From: Crossaster papposus
Taxonomy: Eukaryota > Echinodermata > Asteroidea > Velatida > Solasteridae
Direction of reading: 5' to 3'
DNA: 64,000 bases
Assembly (NCBI GenBank): GCA_037893245.1
Contig: JBAIAA010000654.1
Span: 62,001 to 126,000 of the forward strand
A model generated the notes under the pieces. It worked only from the letters and a program-made list of their open reading frames with translations. It searched no databases and had not been told where the DNA came from. The position numbers and the translations under genes are program-made. How positions within the stretch are numbered: the stretch's first letter is position 1; every line of letters begins with the position of its first letter. Below, one piece after another: positions 1-12,600 of this stretch.

Positions 1-90
1 GGTACTATCGGCCTGAACCCGCCTGAGATTAAGTTTCGTTCCGCGTCTCAGCTCGTTGATGTTAAAATAATCCCGGCGCGAACTGGTTAA
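1..90 (+). mobile_element. TTAA-A family element, right end (cut by window edge)
   Basis: Ends in CCGGCGCGAACTGG followed by TTAA. Body similar to the copy at 11000-11241. The left part lies outside the window. Confidence 0.7.
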
Positions 91-575
91 GATATCTGTA
101 TCTTATTTCATTGTGTAGCTAAACGTTGTTCAACAAAAATGGTTGAATGAACAAGTGTGACCGTGGAAGTTTTTTGATTGTCATAAACTTGCGCAGAGCT
201 ATTTAAAAGACGACAGATGATCACATCTTTGTTGAGAAATCATTGTCGCATCGTAGGGAGCATTTTGTAGGATTATTTTGTGTGGAGATGCCGATTGTTG
301 TACGATAATCACACTGACTTGAGCATTGCTTTCTGATTGATGTCGTTTGTTCCGTCGCGGTGCAAGAAAATCGCAGGTCCTCCTGAGGCCGGCTTTAGTC
401 TTTAAGAAGAACATCAACTCATAAGGTCTTGCAAAGCACTGAGCATACAATGTCTATCTCATTACGTTGTTAAAGAACAAAACCTAATATTCCGCTTATC
501 AGAATATAAATGTATTCTTACTTTAACTGGTTACATCTTTTTATCTAAATCTTTTCGTTGTCATTTTTCTGGCAG

Positions 576-677
576 CCACTGTCGACATGACTAAGATCAG
601 CAAGCATTGGACCAACAACCCTCAGGATACTATGGTAACCAAACCAATTCCATTGGATAGCCTCTTCCCTGCTGGAT
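576..677 (+). CDS. Exon: Cys-free linker (first exon visible)
   Basis: Preceded by a pyrimidine-rich tract and CAG, followed by GTAAGT. It opens and closes in phase 1 and codes 34 residues without Cys, rich in Thr, Pro and Asn (reads TVDMTKISKHW onward). No domain is recognised. It is placed in the gene because phase 1 matches the thyroglobulin exon downstream; it could instead end an upstream module. Confidence 0.6.
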
Positions 678-3600
678 GTAAGTTTACACATCATTAATTT
701 CTGGTTTTCGTTTGTTTTAATTCCTTCTGAGAATAATAACAAGGATCCTTCAAGTTTATAGGGCCACCGTAGCTTGAAGAAGCCTATAGTGGGAAGGCAA
801 TAAAGTTAAGATTATTAAGAGGTTTAAAGGAATCCCTGGATGGCATTCTTGGGGAAATATATAGTATCCGGACGGGAACCCAATCCACTGGATGCCCTGG
901 TGGGATTTGAACCCAGGCCATAGAGGTGAAAGGAGAGGAAAAATCCAGTGTACTAACCGAACTTCTCAAGTCGGGTGATTTAAAAATATATTTTTTTTTT
1001 TAAACACAACTGAATTTAGGCAATACAAAATTATGTCTCTCTCAAATAATGTTATTCCCTACAGATCAGCCACGTGCATCGACATTTTGAGCGTTTACTT
1101 GCATGACACACATTAAACAAATTTAAAAAAATCAAGACCCCAGTTTTTAAAAGGAGAGTTCACCTCATGTGGCAGGAAATGGCCTATCCTGCGAAAACAA
1201 AATTGTTGTTTGGCAGCCAATAATTCAAATTTGTATATCAATAATTGTAAAGTATTGACTACAATTTGTATTGCTAGAAAAAACCCAAAAAACTATAAAA
1301 AAATAAAAAATTGTGGGTTGAAATTTAAAAGCAGTACAGAAATTTTAAAACTGGTTGAATTTCTTTGTTTAGTGCATCACCACCCTAACTGCACCAGGCA
1401 ACAGGAGATTGCGAATCGTCTAGAGGGCGCTGTTGTCCCGACCTGTGAACCTAATGGTACCTACACACCACTGCAGTGCAACGCGACCACTGGCGTATGT
1501 TACTGTATGCTGCCTTATGGCGACGTGGTGCCCAGTACTGTACTGCCTATGCTCAAGGGAACACCTAATTGCTGGCATCTTAGAAATGGTAACAATTTAT
1601 CACATATTTAACCAGTTCGCGCCGGGATTATTTTAACATCGCCAAGCCGAGGGGCGGGATTATTTTTAACGAAACTCGATCCGAAGCGGGTTCAGGCTGA
1701 TGGTGCCGGGAAGCACACCCACGCATTTCCGGCCTTGCTCGCTGCTGACATACATTTCCAAACTTGAACTTGGCGTGTTTATACGTCATCTGTTTTGAAT
1801 TTTGGGAATTTTTGCGTTTATATACGTCATCCGGCGCGAACTGGTTAATAACATAATTATTCATTACACCCAAGGGAGTTGATGTAATTTGGCGTAAGAT
1901 TTTTGCTATTATGTGAGGCAATCTGGCACAGGTTGTAGTAGAAAAAATATAAAAAAATAAAAAAATTGAGCTAATCTATGAATATTATTATTTGTTTTGG
2001 ATTTTTAGATTTATTGATATTTGTTAATCTTTGCTATGCCTACTACACTTTTTTTTTTTAATTGGGCAAACAATCGTGGAAAAAAAGTTTTAAGGAAAAA
2101 CAATTTACATCTTTTATTTTCACAAATACAAAGCTCAAAACCAGCTGTAAGCAGCCATAACTTGTTAATGGAATTCCATATGGAAATACAACCAACATTT
2201 GTTGTTTTTTCTTTGCTAATATCTGCAAACCTCCGCACAGGTCTGTCATATTTTACCAGAGCGCCTGACAAATGTCACCGTTATATTCTCAAATTTAAAT
2301 AAAGTTATTTCCTGTCTTTCTTTGTTTACAGTTTCCCTTCTTCAGTCTACCACCCCAGTTCCTGATGGTGAGTTTGTTCTTCACAAAATCCTCCTTCAAC
2401 TCCATCCATGATGTCAAAATTAACGTTAAATTATTAAGCGAATTATTAAGAAATATCTTACTTTCTGGTAGGATACACCATTTGCAAATATCGAGAAAAA
2501 TAATTCTACCAAATTATTAGGAAATATCTTACTTATTTGAAATTAAATGATGATTGTAGGCATCCAGCAATAGGATTGCACATATCATGTAATTGCAACA
2601 AAAATTTTATTAAAAAAAAAAAATTACGATCACTGGGATGCGATTGCGAAAAAACAAAAAGAACAACATAAGAACCACTGCCTGACGCCGGTTGAAAACA
2701 AACGCCGTTTTTCTTGCTCTTTTCTCACTTTTTTCTCGTCATTCATGATTGTAAAACTTCGGACAGGTCAGTTAATCAATTTTGACACCTTTGTTATTTA
2801 CCTTGTATTAGTGTGTCGTTTGCCCGTGGTACGAGGACCGTGCAGGGCTCGGTTCCTTCGCTGGGCGTTTAGCAAGCTCCTTAACAAGTGTCACATGTAT
2901 GTCTATAGTGGTTGCCGTGGCAACGAGAACCAATTTCAAACCAAAGAGGAATGCGAGAGCACCTGTGCATACTTAAGTGAGTAAAACAAAAAAACTGAAA
3001 TATGTAAATGAGAAGTTTATTCTACCCAGCCCTGTGTTGGTGGTTTCCTATTTTCCTGATATTTCTGTCAATTGGAGAGGATAATAGGAGAAGATAATCG
3101 AAAAGAATAATCAGAGAGGATATACGAAGAGGATAATCGGAAATCGTTTAAATAAACCTCCAAAGGAAACTGACTAGGTGTATTGGAATATTTATTTGAA
3201 GCTGAACGAAGAAATTAACTAGAGCAGAATTTGAACTTATGATTTCTGGATTACTAATCCAGTGCAATTAATTAGACAGTAGAATCTCCTAGGTTACACT
3301 TGACATGGGACCAAGAAAGTATTTTGAAGAAAAGAAAATGCACCAAAATTGGTGTCCCGGCGCAATGTCATTATACATATAGTTTTAATAACAGGTTGTC
3401 AACTCAGTTTTGCCATGTAGGTAGTAATTTCTGATCAACAGATGTCAATCGTCAATCTCAATTGTAAATCTTGCGAAATCAGTCTAAAAGTTAAACAAAC
3501 AAAAATGGTGATTGTTTTTGTTTACAATCCTGAGCATAATCGCTATGCTACTCCTGTTAACTCTACATACTCAAGAAAAATGAATTCATCAGTATTCTTA

Positions 3601-6600
3601 ATTGCACTGATTGCAAAAATCACTATAAATTTGTGTTCGCTGTCACTGATGAACACAATTAACCTGTCTTCTTTTCTGTACCACTCCCCTCCTTTAGCAC
3701 CCCCCTCGGACCCTCGTCCGTTGACCTGCGAGCGTAAACTGTCTCGCTTCAATCAGATGAGTTTTTCTCAGCGTCTGACCATGAAGCGTCCAATGTGCAC
3801 CCCAGACGGTAACTACAATCCTAATCAGTGTCACCTGAGCCGAACTGATGATGGGAGAATTGAGAAGGTTTGTAAGTGTGTAGACAGGATGACAGGACAG
3901 ATCCAAGATTGTGAAGAAGACATGGACACACATCCTGAGGACCATCCAGGTTAGTTGGTCAATGTTTCTTTTTCACCCCCCTCCCTCCAGCCTCCTCCCC
4001 CTCCCTCCAGCCTCCTCCCCCTCCCTCCAGCCTCCTCCCCCTCCCTCCAGCCTCCTCCCCCTTAATATTTATCAGAGTTGTAGTCAAGTTTTTTCGGAGT
4101 ACTTTGTTTACTATCAAATATTGAGCTTTTTGTTGCAAACAGAGCGATCAAACATTGACCCACGGTAAATTATTTGTTTGTTTTTTTATTTTTCTCCAAA
4201 TGTAGCCCTGTCAACCACTTTACACCTAAAAAGCTTTGGAAAGATGTTTAGTCATTTCTTAGCTTTTCAGCCCATTGCTACTTAATTAAATATATGCGCA
4301 TATCTGTCACTCTTAACTGTCAATTATTGGTTGTTTTGTTTTAGTTGTCCCTCCCAATACAAATCTACGCCCAGAAATTGAAGGTTGCTTGTCTGAGGGA
4401 ATTATGTACCACAAAGATGATGAATTCTTTGAAGAATGCAATTCATGGTAGGTGTGGCCAATTTGTTGATGGGTGGGGCATAAGTCAATTGAATTGTGGG
4501 TGTGGCCAATTTGTTAATGGGTGGGACATAGGTACATCAGTTGAACTCTAGGTGTGTTAATTCTATTGCTAAATAAGTGTGGCCAATTTGTTAATGGGTG
4601 GGGCATAGGTCAATTGAATTGTAGGTGTGGCCAATTTGTTAATGGGTGGGGCATAGGTACATCAGTTGAACTCTAGGTGTGTTAATTCTATTGCTAAATA
4701 AGTGTAGCCAATTTGTTGATTGGTGGGGCATAAGTCAAATGAATTGTAGGTGTGGCCAATTTGTTAATGGGTGGGGCATAGGTCAATTGAATTGTAGGTG
4801 TGGCCAATTTGTTAATGGGTGGGGCATAGGTACATCAGTTGAACTCTAGGTGTGTTAATTATATTGCTAATTAAGTGTGGCCAATTTGTTAATGGGTGGG
4901 GCATAAGTCAATTAAATTGTAGGTGTGGCCAATTGAATTGTAGGTGTGTCAATAGATTGGTAGGGAGGCCTCGATGAATTATTCTAAGGTATGGCCGAAG
5001 CCTTTAATGAAAGTGTGGCCAATATTTATAGGTGTTATCACCTGATGATTGGGGAGGAGCTTAGAATGACAGGTGTGGCCAATAAACCTATTTATCATGC
5101 TCCGCCCACTTAGTATAGGGGCAATGGCACATGCGTCTTTCCACACTGCATATTTACCAGGTTTCTGCGTGTTAGTACTATGTGCGCACAATGTTTTGCA
5201 TGTATGTCTATTGATTGACAAGGGCCTTAAATGAGTGTAGGTGTGGTCATTGTTGATAGTAGGTGTGGTCATTGTTGATAGTAGGTGTGGTCATTGTTGA
5301 TAGTAGGTGCATGTGGTCATTATTGATAGTAGGTTTGGAAATGATTGATTGTTGTAGGTGTGGTCAATAATGATTGTAGGTGTGGTCATTAATGATTGTA
5401 GGTGTGGCCATGTATAAAGACTTACCAATGCCAGTTAAAGTGTTGGAAATTTAATTAACGGTCTTGACTGCATTTTCTTGGAGGTAATTGATAAATAAAT
5501 GTTTCTGTATTTTCTTTTTCTTGTAGTGTCTGCCTCGGAAACAACGGGCGTACATGCAGCAGAAATTACTGTAATTCATGTGAGTACAGAGAAGTGATGG
5601 GTGAGGTTAGAAAAGGGATGAGGGAGGTGAGGTTAGGGATGGGTTAGGTTAGGGGTGGGTGGGGTGCACCAGAAATTACTGTAATTCATGTGAGTACAGA
5701 GAAGTGATGGGTGAGGTTAGAGAAGGGATGAGGGAGGCGAGGTTAGGGATGGGTTAGGTTAGAGGTGGGTGGGGTGCACCAGAAATTACTGTAATTCATG
5801 TGAGTACAGAGAAGTGATGGGTGAGGTTAGAGAAGGGATGAGGGAGGCGAGGTTGGGGATGGGTTAGGTTAGGGGTGGGTGGGATGCAGCATAAATTACT
5901 GTCATCCATGTGAGTACAGAGAAGTGATGGGTGAGGTTAGAGAAGGGATGAGGGAGGCGAGGTTAGGGATGGGGTGGGTGGGGTGCACCAGAAATTACTC
6001 TCATCCATGTTAGTACAGAATAGAAATGGGTGAGGTTAAGAGTGGGTTGGATGCACCAGGTTTTCTGTCGGTGTGTAGCGGTAGGTTTTTTTTGTCGGTG
6101 TGTAGCGGTAGGGGTTTTCTGTCGGTGTGTAGCGGTAGGGGTTTTCTGTCGGTGTGTAGCGGTAGGGGTTTTCTGTCGGTGTGTAGCGGTAGGGGTTTTC
6201 TGTCGGTGTGTAGCGGTAGGGTTTTTCTGTCGGTGTGTAGCGGTAGGGGTTTTCTGTCGGTGTGTAGCGGTAGGGGTTTTCTGTCGGTGTGTAGCGGTAG
6301 GGGTTTTCTGTCGGTGTGTAGCGGTAGGGGTTTTCTGTCGGTGTGTAGCGGTAGGTTTTTTTTGTCGGTGTGTAGCGGTAGGGGTTTTTTGTCGGTGTGT
6401 AGCGGTAGGGGTTTTCTGTCGGGGTGTACCGGTAGGGGTTTTCTGTCAGTGTGTAGCGGTAGGGGTTTTCTGTCGGTGTGCAGCGGTAGGGTTTTTTTGT
6501 CGGTGTGTAGCGGTAGGGGTTTTTTGTCGGTGTGTAGCGGTAGGGGTTTTTTGTCGGTGTGTAGCGGTAGGGGTTTTTTGTCGGTGTGTAGCGGTAGGGG

Positions 6601-9600
6601 TTTTCTGTCGGTGTGTAGCGGTAGGGGTTTTCTGTCGGTGTGTAGCGGTAGGGGTTTTCTGTCGGTGTGTACCGGTAGGGGTTTTCTGTCGGTGTGTAGC
6701 GGTAGGGGTTTTCTGTCGGTGTGTACCGGTAGGGGTTTTCTGTCGGTGTGTAGCGGTAGGTTTTTTTTGTCGGTGTGTAGCGGTAGGGGTTTTCTGTCGG
6801 TGTGTAGCGGTAGGGGTTTTCTGTCGGTGTGTAGCGGTAGGGTTTTTTTGTCGGTGTGTAGCGGTAGGGGTTTTTTGTCGGTGTGTAGCGGTAGGGGTTT
6901 TTTGTCGGTGTGTAGCGGTAGGGTTTTCTCACACATCTCTGTCTGACTTTCATTGCAGGGAAATGTTACCACCTTGGAGTGGAGGCAACTGAGTACGAGC
7001 GCGGATGTGAGCATTGGTGAGTTGAAGTTTGTATTGTCACTTGTATTCTTGCAGCTGTGAGGATCCCACATTCGAATCCAATCCAAGTCGAAACTCCTAA
7101 TGTTAATATTCATTTGAATCACTTCATAAAGCAAGCTAGGAGAGTTTGTAATTGTTATTTGTTACTTTCTTAATCAAGGAGAAGAGAAAAAAACAGGCCT
7201 GGCCTACATTCGAATCCAATCTTTGTCAAAATTCCGTAAAGCATAATTTGCAAAATGAGCCATTGAGCATCACCTCATGCCTTAGGTCAAGGAGCGTGTT
7301 ATCGTTTGAAAGTCACTTCCCTTATTTGGGAATAGCAAACTAAATTACAGTTTAGAGGTCCTACTTGCGAATCTAACCTCAATCAAATATAATATGTCTC
7401 TGAAGAAGATCTTGTTAAGATCAAAATTTTAGGCCCTCCTAACTTATTTGATTTGTATATTTCTGGTCATTCCAGCCGGAAAGCAGTTTGCAGCAGTTTT
7501 AATCTTATTCATGTCTCAAACAAATATCTGAAATTCTTGTTTAGTGCTCTCTTTAGCTTTTTGAATCCAACCTTTGCTAATTAATTGGTACATGCATCTG
7601 TTGTTTATTGTTTGTGATCAGCGAATGCATGGGTGGCAGCTGGGATTGTCAGATGAACCCAAACTGTAGCCCTGGCCAGGGACCTGTTTCAGGTATGTAA
7701 TACCGACCAATCACATCGCTGTATTCACTGCATTGCATTGTGGGATATAAGTGCAAACATACTAATAGATTCTTGGGTCAACACTTTACAGTCATTCACC
7801 TCAATGGTGAAATTAGAAAACATAACCCCAAGGTTTTATTGGTTTAAACATTTGTTTGTGCTTAACAAGTAAGGTTGTAGCTGCTCAACGATGTTCTACT
7901 TGTATTGACTCGATCACTAACTGTCATTTATTAATTAGACCTTGGCCCAAATAAGCATTACCCTGTAATGCTAATGAACAGGTTAAATCTGTCCCATTGT
8001 GTAGGCAACTTGTACGATAAAATTTGGTTGTATTCTGGGACTAGCTTTAATAGGTTTCTATAGCTGGTCTTGTTTCGTTACATTAGGAAATTTATATCGA
8101 AATGCAAAGCTCAGTTTATATTAGCAGATTCATTGTGTATATGAACGCTAGATTGAAAATGTATTTAACACTGTATAAGCTCAAACAAAGAAAATGTCTA
8201 GAACCGGATTTGAACCCTAAACCTCTGCAATGCTATACCTGTACTCTATCAACTGAGCTATATATCATGCCCAGTTGTTTCTGGTTGGTGACACAACAAA
8301 CATTGACAATTCGGTACACTGCCAGCATAATGGTGAGAGTTCAGTTGTAAGGGCATCAGTACAATATTCTTGAGGTTACGGTTCAAACCCTACTCCAGTT
8401 AACTTCTTTGTTCAACTTCATCTTAACTTGTGATTGCTTGAATCTGGTGATTTTGCCTGCTGGTTTGTAGACATGGGAACTGCCACTGAGTGCCGGCTGG
8501 ATAATGGTAATGTCATGACGATTGGCTCGTTCTACTACCCGGACAATAAGTGTAACAAATGGTGAGTGGAACATAGCATTAAAGTGATAGGACTAAAAAG
8601 AGTCTAGATGATTCAATACAACGCAGTGCAACTCAATGCATCACAGCACAACACAGTACAATGCAATGCGATACGACGCAGTACGACGCAATACACTGCA
8701 ATACGACGCATTATGACGCAGTACGACGCAATACGACGCAATACGGCGCAGTACGATGCAGTAGGACGCAGTAGGACGCGGTACAACGCAATACAACACA
8801 ATACGGCGCAATACATCGCAATACCATATAATACAACGCAATACCATATAATACAACGCAATACCATATAATGCAACGCAATACCGTATCACACCGTATC
8901 ACACCGTATCACACCGTATCACACCGTATCACACCGTATCACACCGTATCACACCGTATCACACCGTATCACACCGTATCACACCGTATCACACCGTATC
9001 ACACCGTATCACACCGTATCACACCGTATCACACCGTATCACACCGTATCACACCGTATCACACCGTATCACACCGTATCACACCGTATCACACCGTATC
9101 ACACCGTATCACACCGCATCACACCGTATCACACCGCATCACACTGTATCACACTGTATCACACTGTATCACACCGTATCACACCGCATCACACCGCATC
9201 ACACCGCATCACACCATATAATACAATGCACAGGTGGTAATCCATTATTATTCCCTTGTCTACTTTTTGTGCAGCACTTGTATGTCTAACGGCCAGGTGA
9301 CATGTGACAACACCTATTGCATTCCCCGTAAGTCCATTCAGTTTTGGTCAAAGGATCGAGTGTGTTGGCAAAATGGTTGGAAGTAGATTTTACCTGTTTT
9401 GGGAATATTTTAAAGCAATTTAAAGTCTGGTTCATACTTTACGCAAATGCAAAGCAGCAATTATTGATATCGTTAAACATTTCTTTGCAAATTTGCTGGA
9501 ATTGAAATGTGTACGAGTCTTGGTGAATTTGTAGGGTGAATAGTCTCCTTGCCCTCACAAAGTTGCATTTGTTTTCACTTTTCTTCACCTTCTTAAGCTA

Positions 9601-12600
9601 GCTGTGACATTTGTCGTCTTATCTCAATTTTTATTTTTTTTTCAGGTAATTGCTACCACGAGAGCAAACCAAATTGTGACATTCATCGTCTTATCTCTAA
9701 CTTGTTGTTTTCAGGTCATTGCTACCACGAAGGCAAATCATACCACAATGAGAATACAATCATGAGAGACTGCAATCAATGGTAAGATGATTCAATTTGC
9801 CAAAATGCTGTTCAGAAAGACCACAAACGTGATTTATTTTGGCACTGGCCACAAGTCCGATTTTGTTTATTTTTCCTTTGATACTGACAATTTGGGAGAC
9901 CGCCAACATAAGGCAAGAAAGCTCAGTTGGTAGAGTGCCGCTCCGATCTCAACTAGATTTTAGAGTTGTTTTGATGAATATTTTGGTTTGGTTCAACTCA
10001 CATATACCGGTATAAACCTAGCTAGCTAGCTGAGACCAATGTCAAAATTCCATGTAATTATTACGCTAAGCTAATAACAGCTAATTACCAATCACAAACA
10101 ATATACCAGTACATGGCTTGGAGTTGTGGCTGGCGGGTAAGCTGGATAAAGCAAGGTTTGTTTGTGCTTAATCAATTTTTGTGCTTAAGCTCTATTAAAC
10201 TGGTGCTATTCAGTCAAAATGTCTGAAGGAATCTCAAGCATTTATTATTGTTCTATTGATTTTGATGACAGTACTTGCTACAGTGGCAAGTGGCAGTGCC
10301 AGGAGTACACCTGCGATCCAGTCTACCGCACCAGTAAGTATGTCTAAGACATAAAGAGAAGGAGCATTTCCTCCACATTCTATAAACATTTTCACTGTGC
10401 CACATGGCCAGTGGTACGTCACTCCTAAAGTAGTACGTCACTTCTAGCGTGCAGCCGCTATACGACCCCTCAGACAGCCGCTATACGACCCTTAGGCAGC
10501 CGCTATACAACTCCAGCACTAGTGCCACTTATCACTACAAATGTGGGTGTTTTGGGGTTGTTTTTTAATTATAGGAGTTCGTCTCGAAGGTTGTGAATAC
10601 AAAGAGAAAGCTTTTACCAATGGCGAGACCTTCTACGACCGATGCAACTTGTGGTACGTACACCTAAACCTTGTGTTTGCATTTTGACTGATTAGAATTA
10701 TTTGCCAAAGACATTTTTTCAAAATCAATTTGTCATGTCTACTAAAATAACAGTTTTCTGTTTATTTTGGATTGAAGATCAACATTTTGTTTTATAGTAA
10801 AAATGTTGCAAGTTATCGCAAGTTATTTACAAGCCGAAGTTGACTAACTTGACCTAAAAATACTCTACATTAACAATTTTGTGGTTTTGTTTACAGCCGT
10901 TGCCTTGGAAACAATGTAACAAACTGTGCCAGGCAGAATTGCAACCCAAGTGAGTCACAGTTTTTCTAAATTCTGCCTTGTTTTTTGTTTCTCAAACATT
11001 TAACCAGTTCGCGCCGGATGACGTATATAAACGCAAATATTTCCCAAAATTCAAAACGGATGACGCATAAACACGCCAAGTTCAAGTTCGGAAATGTATG
11101 TCAGCAGCGCGCAAGGCCGGAAATGCGTGGGTGTGCTTCCCGGCACTATCAGCCTGAACACGCTTCGGATCAAGTTTCGTTAAAAATAATCCCGCCCGTC
11201 GGCTCGGCGTTGTTAAAATAATCCCGGCGCGAACTGGTTAAAAAAAAATTATATCGTCCCTCAGTTGTAGTCGAGACTCGGAAGGGAAGGTCAAATCTTT
11301 GGTTTGCATGTGGTACTATTGCATGCTTACTTTCTGCACTGATGTTTAGAGTAACATATTCGTCTAGGACCCACGTTGCGTCACCAAAATACGCATTAAT
11401 TAGCAACTATTACAGTTCAAATTAAGTGCTCTATAACAATCAATACATTTCAGGAATTTTCTCAATGAACATTGATATTTCTCAGTGTTTTTAAAATCTT
11501 AGCGAACACAAATTCTACTTTTTCTGCATATATGAAAGGGAATACCTAGCTTCCAAATAGGTTAACCACTTGGCTCCGGGCTACCCGAAATCGGGCATTT
11601 TTCCCGATACCACGCAGCCGGGTGCCCAGTTTCGGGCATCGAAAATTATATAAATTTTATAGTGCTGGAGGATTGTAAAAAAATGTTTTATTACTCGGCC
11701 AAAAGTTAACTCGGCCAAAAGGTTACTGGCTGTCAGTCAAAAAGTGTTTGCCTCTTGCGGGGTTATTTCAATTACAATGGGCCCCCAGGCGTGAAAGGAC
11801 TCCGGCAACACGTAAACAAAAGACCGCGCCGCTGGGACTTGCCACTCAACAGCCCGCAGAGTTGGCATTGTAAGCGGATTATCTCCACGGACAAAGGCAC
11901 GCTGAACGCGCTCTCATTGTCAGGGCGTGCGTGGTGAATAACCTCGTCACCGCCACGGCCCACACACTGCTGAAAGGAAATTCCTAAGACAAAACAGCTG
12001 AATAACCCCATCACCCCCACGGCCCACACACTGCTAAAAGGAATTTTTCTAAGACAAAACAGCTGCGCGGTGCCCATAAAACTCGCGTGCAGCGGTTATT
12101 GCTAGCATTTTCGTTCTGTTTTCCGCTCGAAGCACACACACCACAATACTTTATTCCTCTTCTTTCGAAGCAAGATGTCTGATGTTACATCGGGTGAATC
12201 TAACTACTCTAGTAGTGAAGTTAGTGATTTTTCGGATGATGCTTCATACAACCCAGCAACACGCTGTCTAGACTCGGTAACAAAGAGCGGATTACGCAAG
12301 ACCAAACAATGGGGCCGTTTATTTCCGGGCGCAATTCAATGGAGTCACTGGAGCGTGCAGGTCAGGCTAAACTAGCCTGGGTACCGTCTTGCTGGAGTAT
12401 AAGTTCCCAGCAGGATATTATTTTTTAAACATTTATGAAATTCTAAAATCATCTAAAAAGTTCCCGGCTCCGTGTCACGCGCTCGGTATTTCCGCCCGGC
12501 GCGAAATGGTTAAACCCCTGTAACCCCTGGACCTGTCAAGAAAATAGAATTTAATTTTTTCGCCTATACAGCCAGCTGCTTCAAAAACGAGGTGGAGATT

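Noticed and set aside
1628-1921. 97-codon frame shared with 10985-11221 and 22490-22693
   Set aside because: The shared protein text is a by-product of DNA similarity among TTAA-A MITE copies; no transposase motif.
6056-6925. Telomere-like GGGGTTTT motif
   Set aside because: It is only part of a longer 27-bp unit and lies within a gene.
6010-7134. Long open frames on both strands with 9-residue repeats
   Set aside because: They follow from a 27-bp minisatellite whose period is a multiple of three. The array lies inside an intron.
8193-8265. tRNA gene
   Set aside because: A- and B-box are present but the acceptor and T stems do not pair; fits a SINE head.
8871-9221. 116-codon HTVSHRITPY-type frame and CRISPR-like look
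   Set aside because: A continuous decamer satellite without spacers; the genome is eukaryotic.
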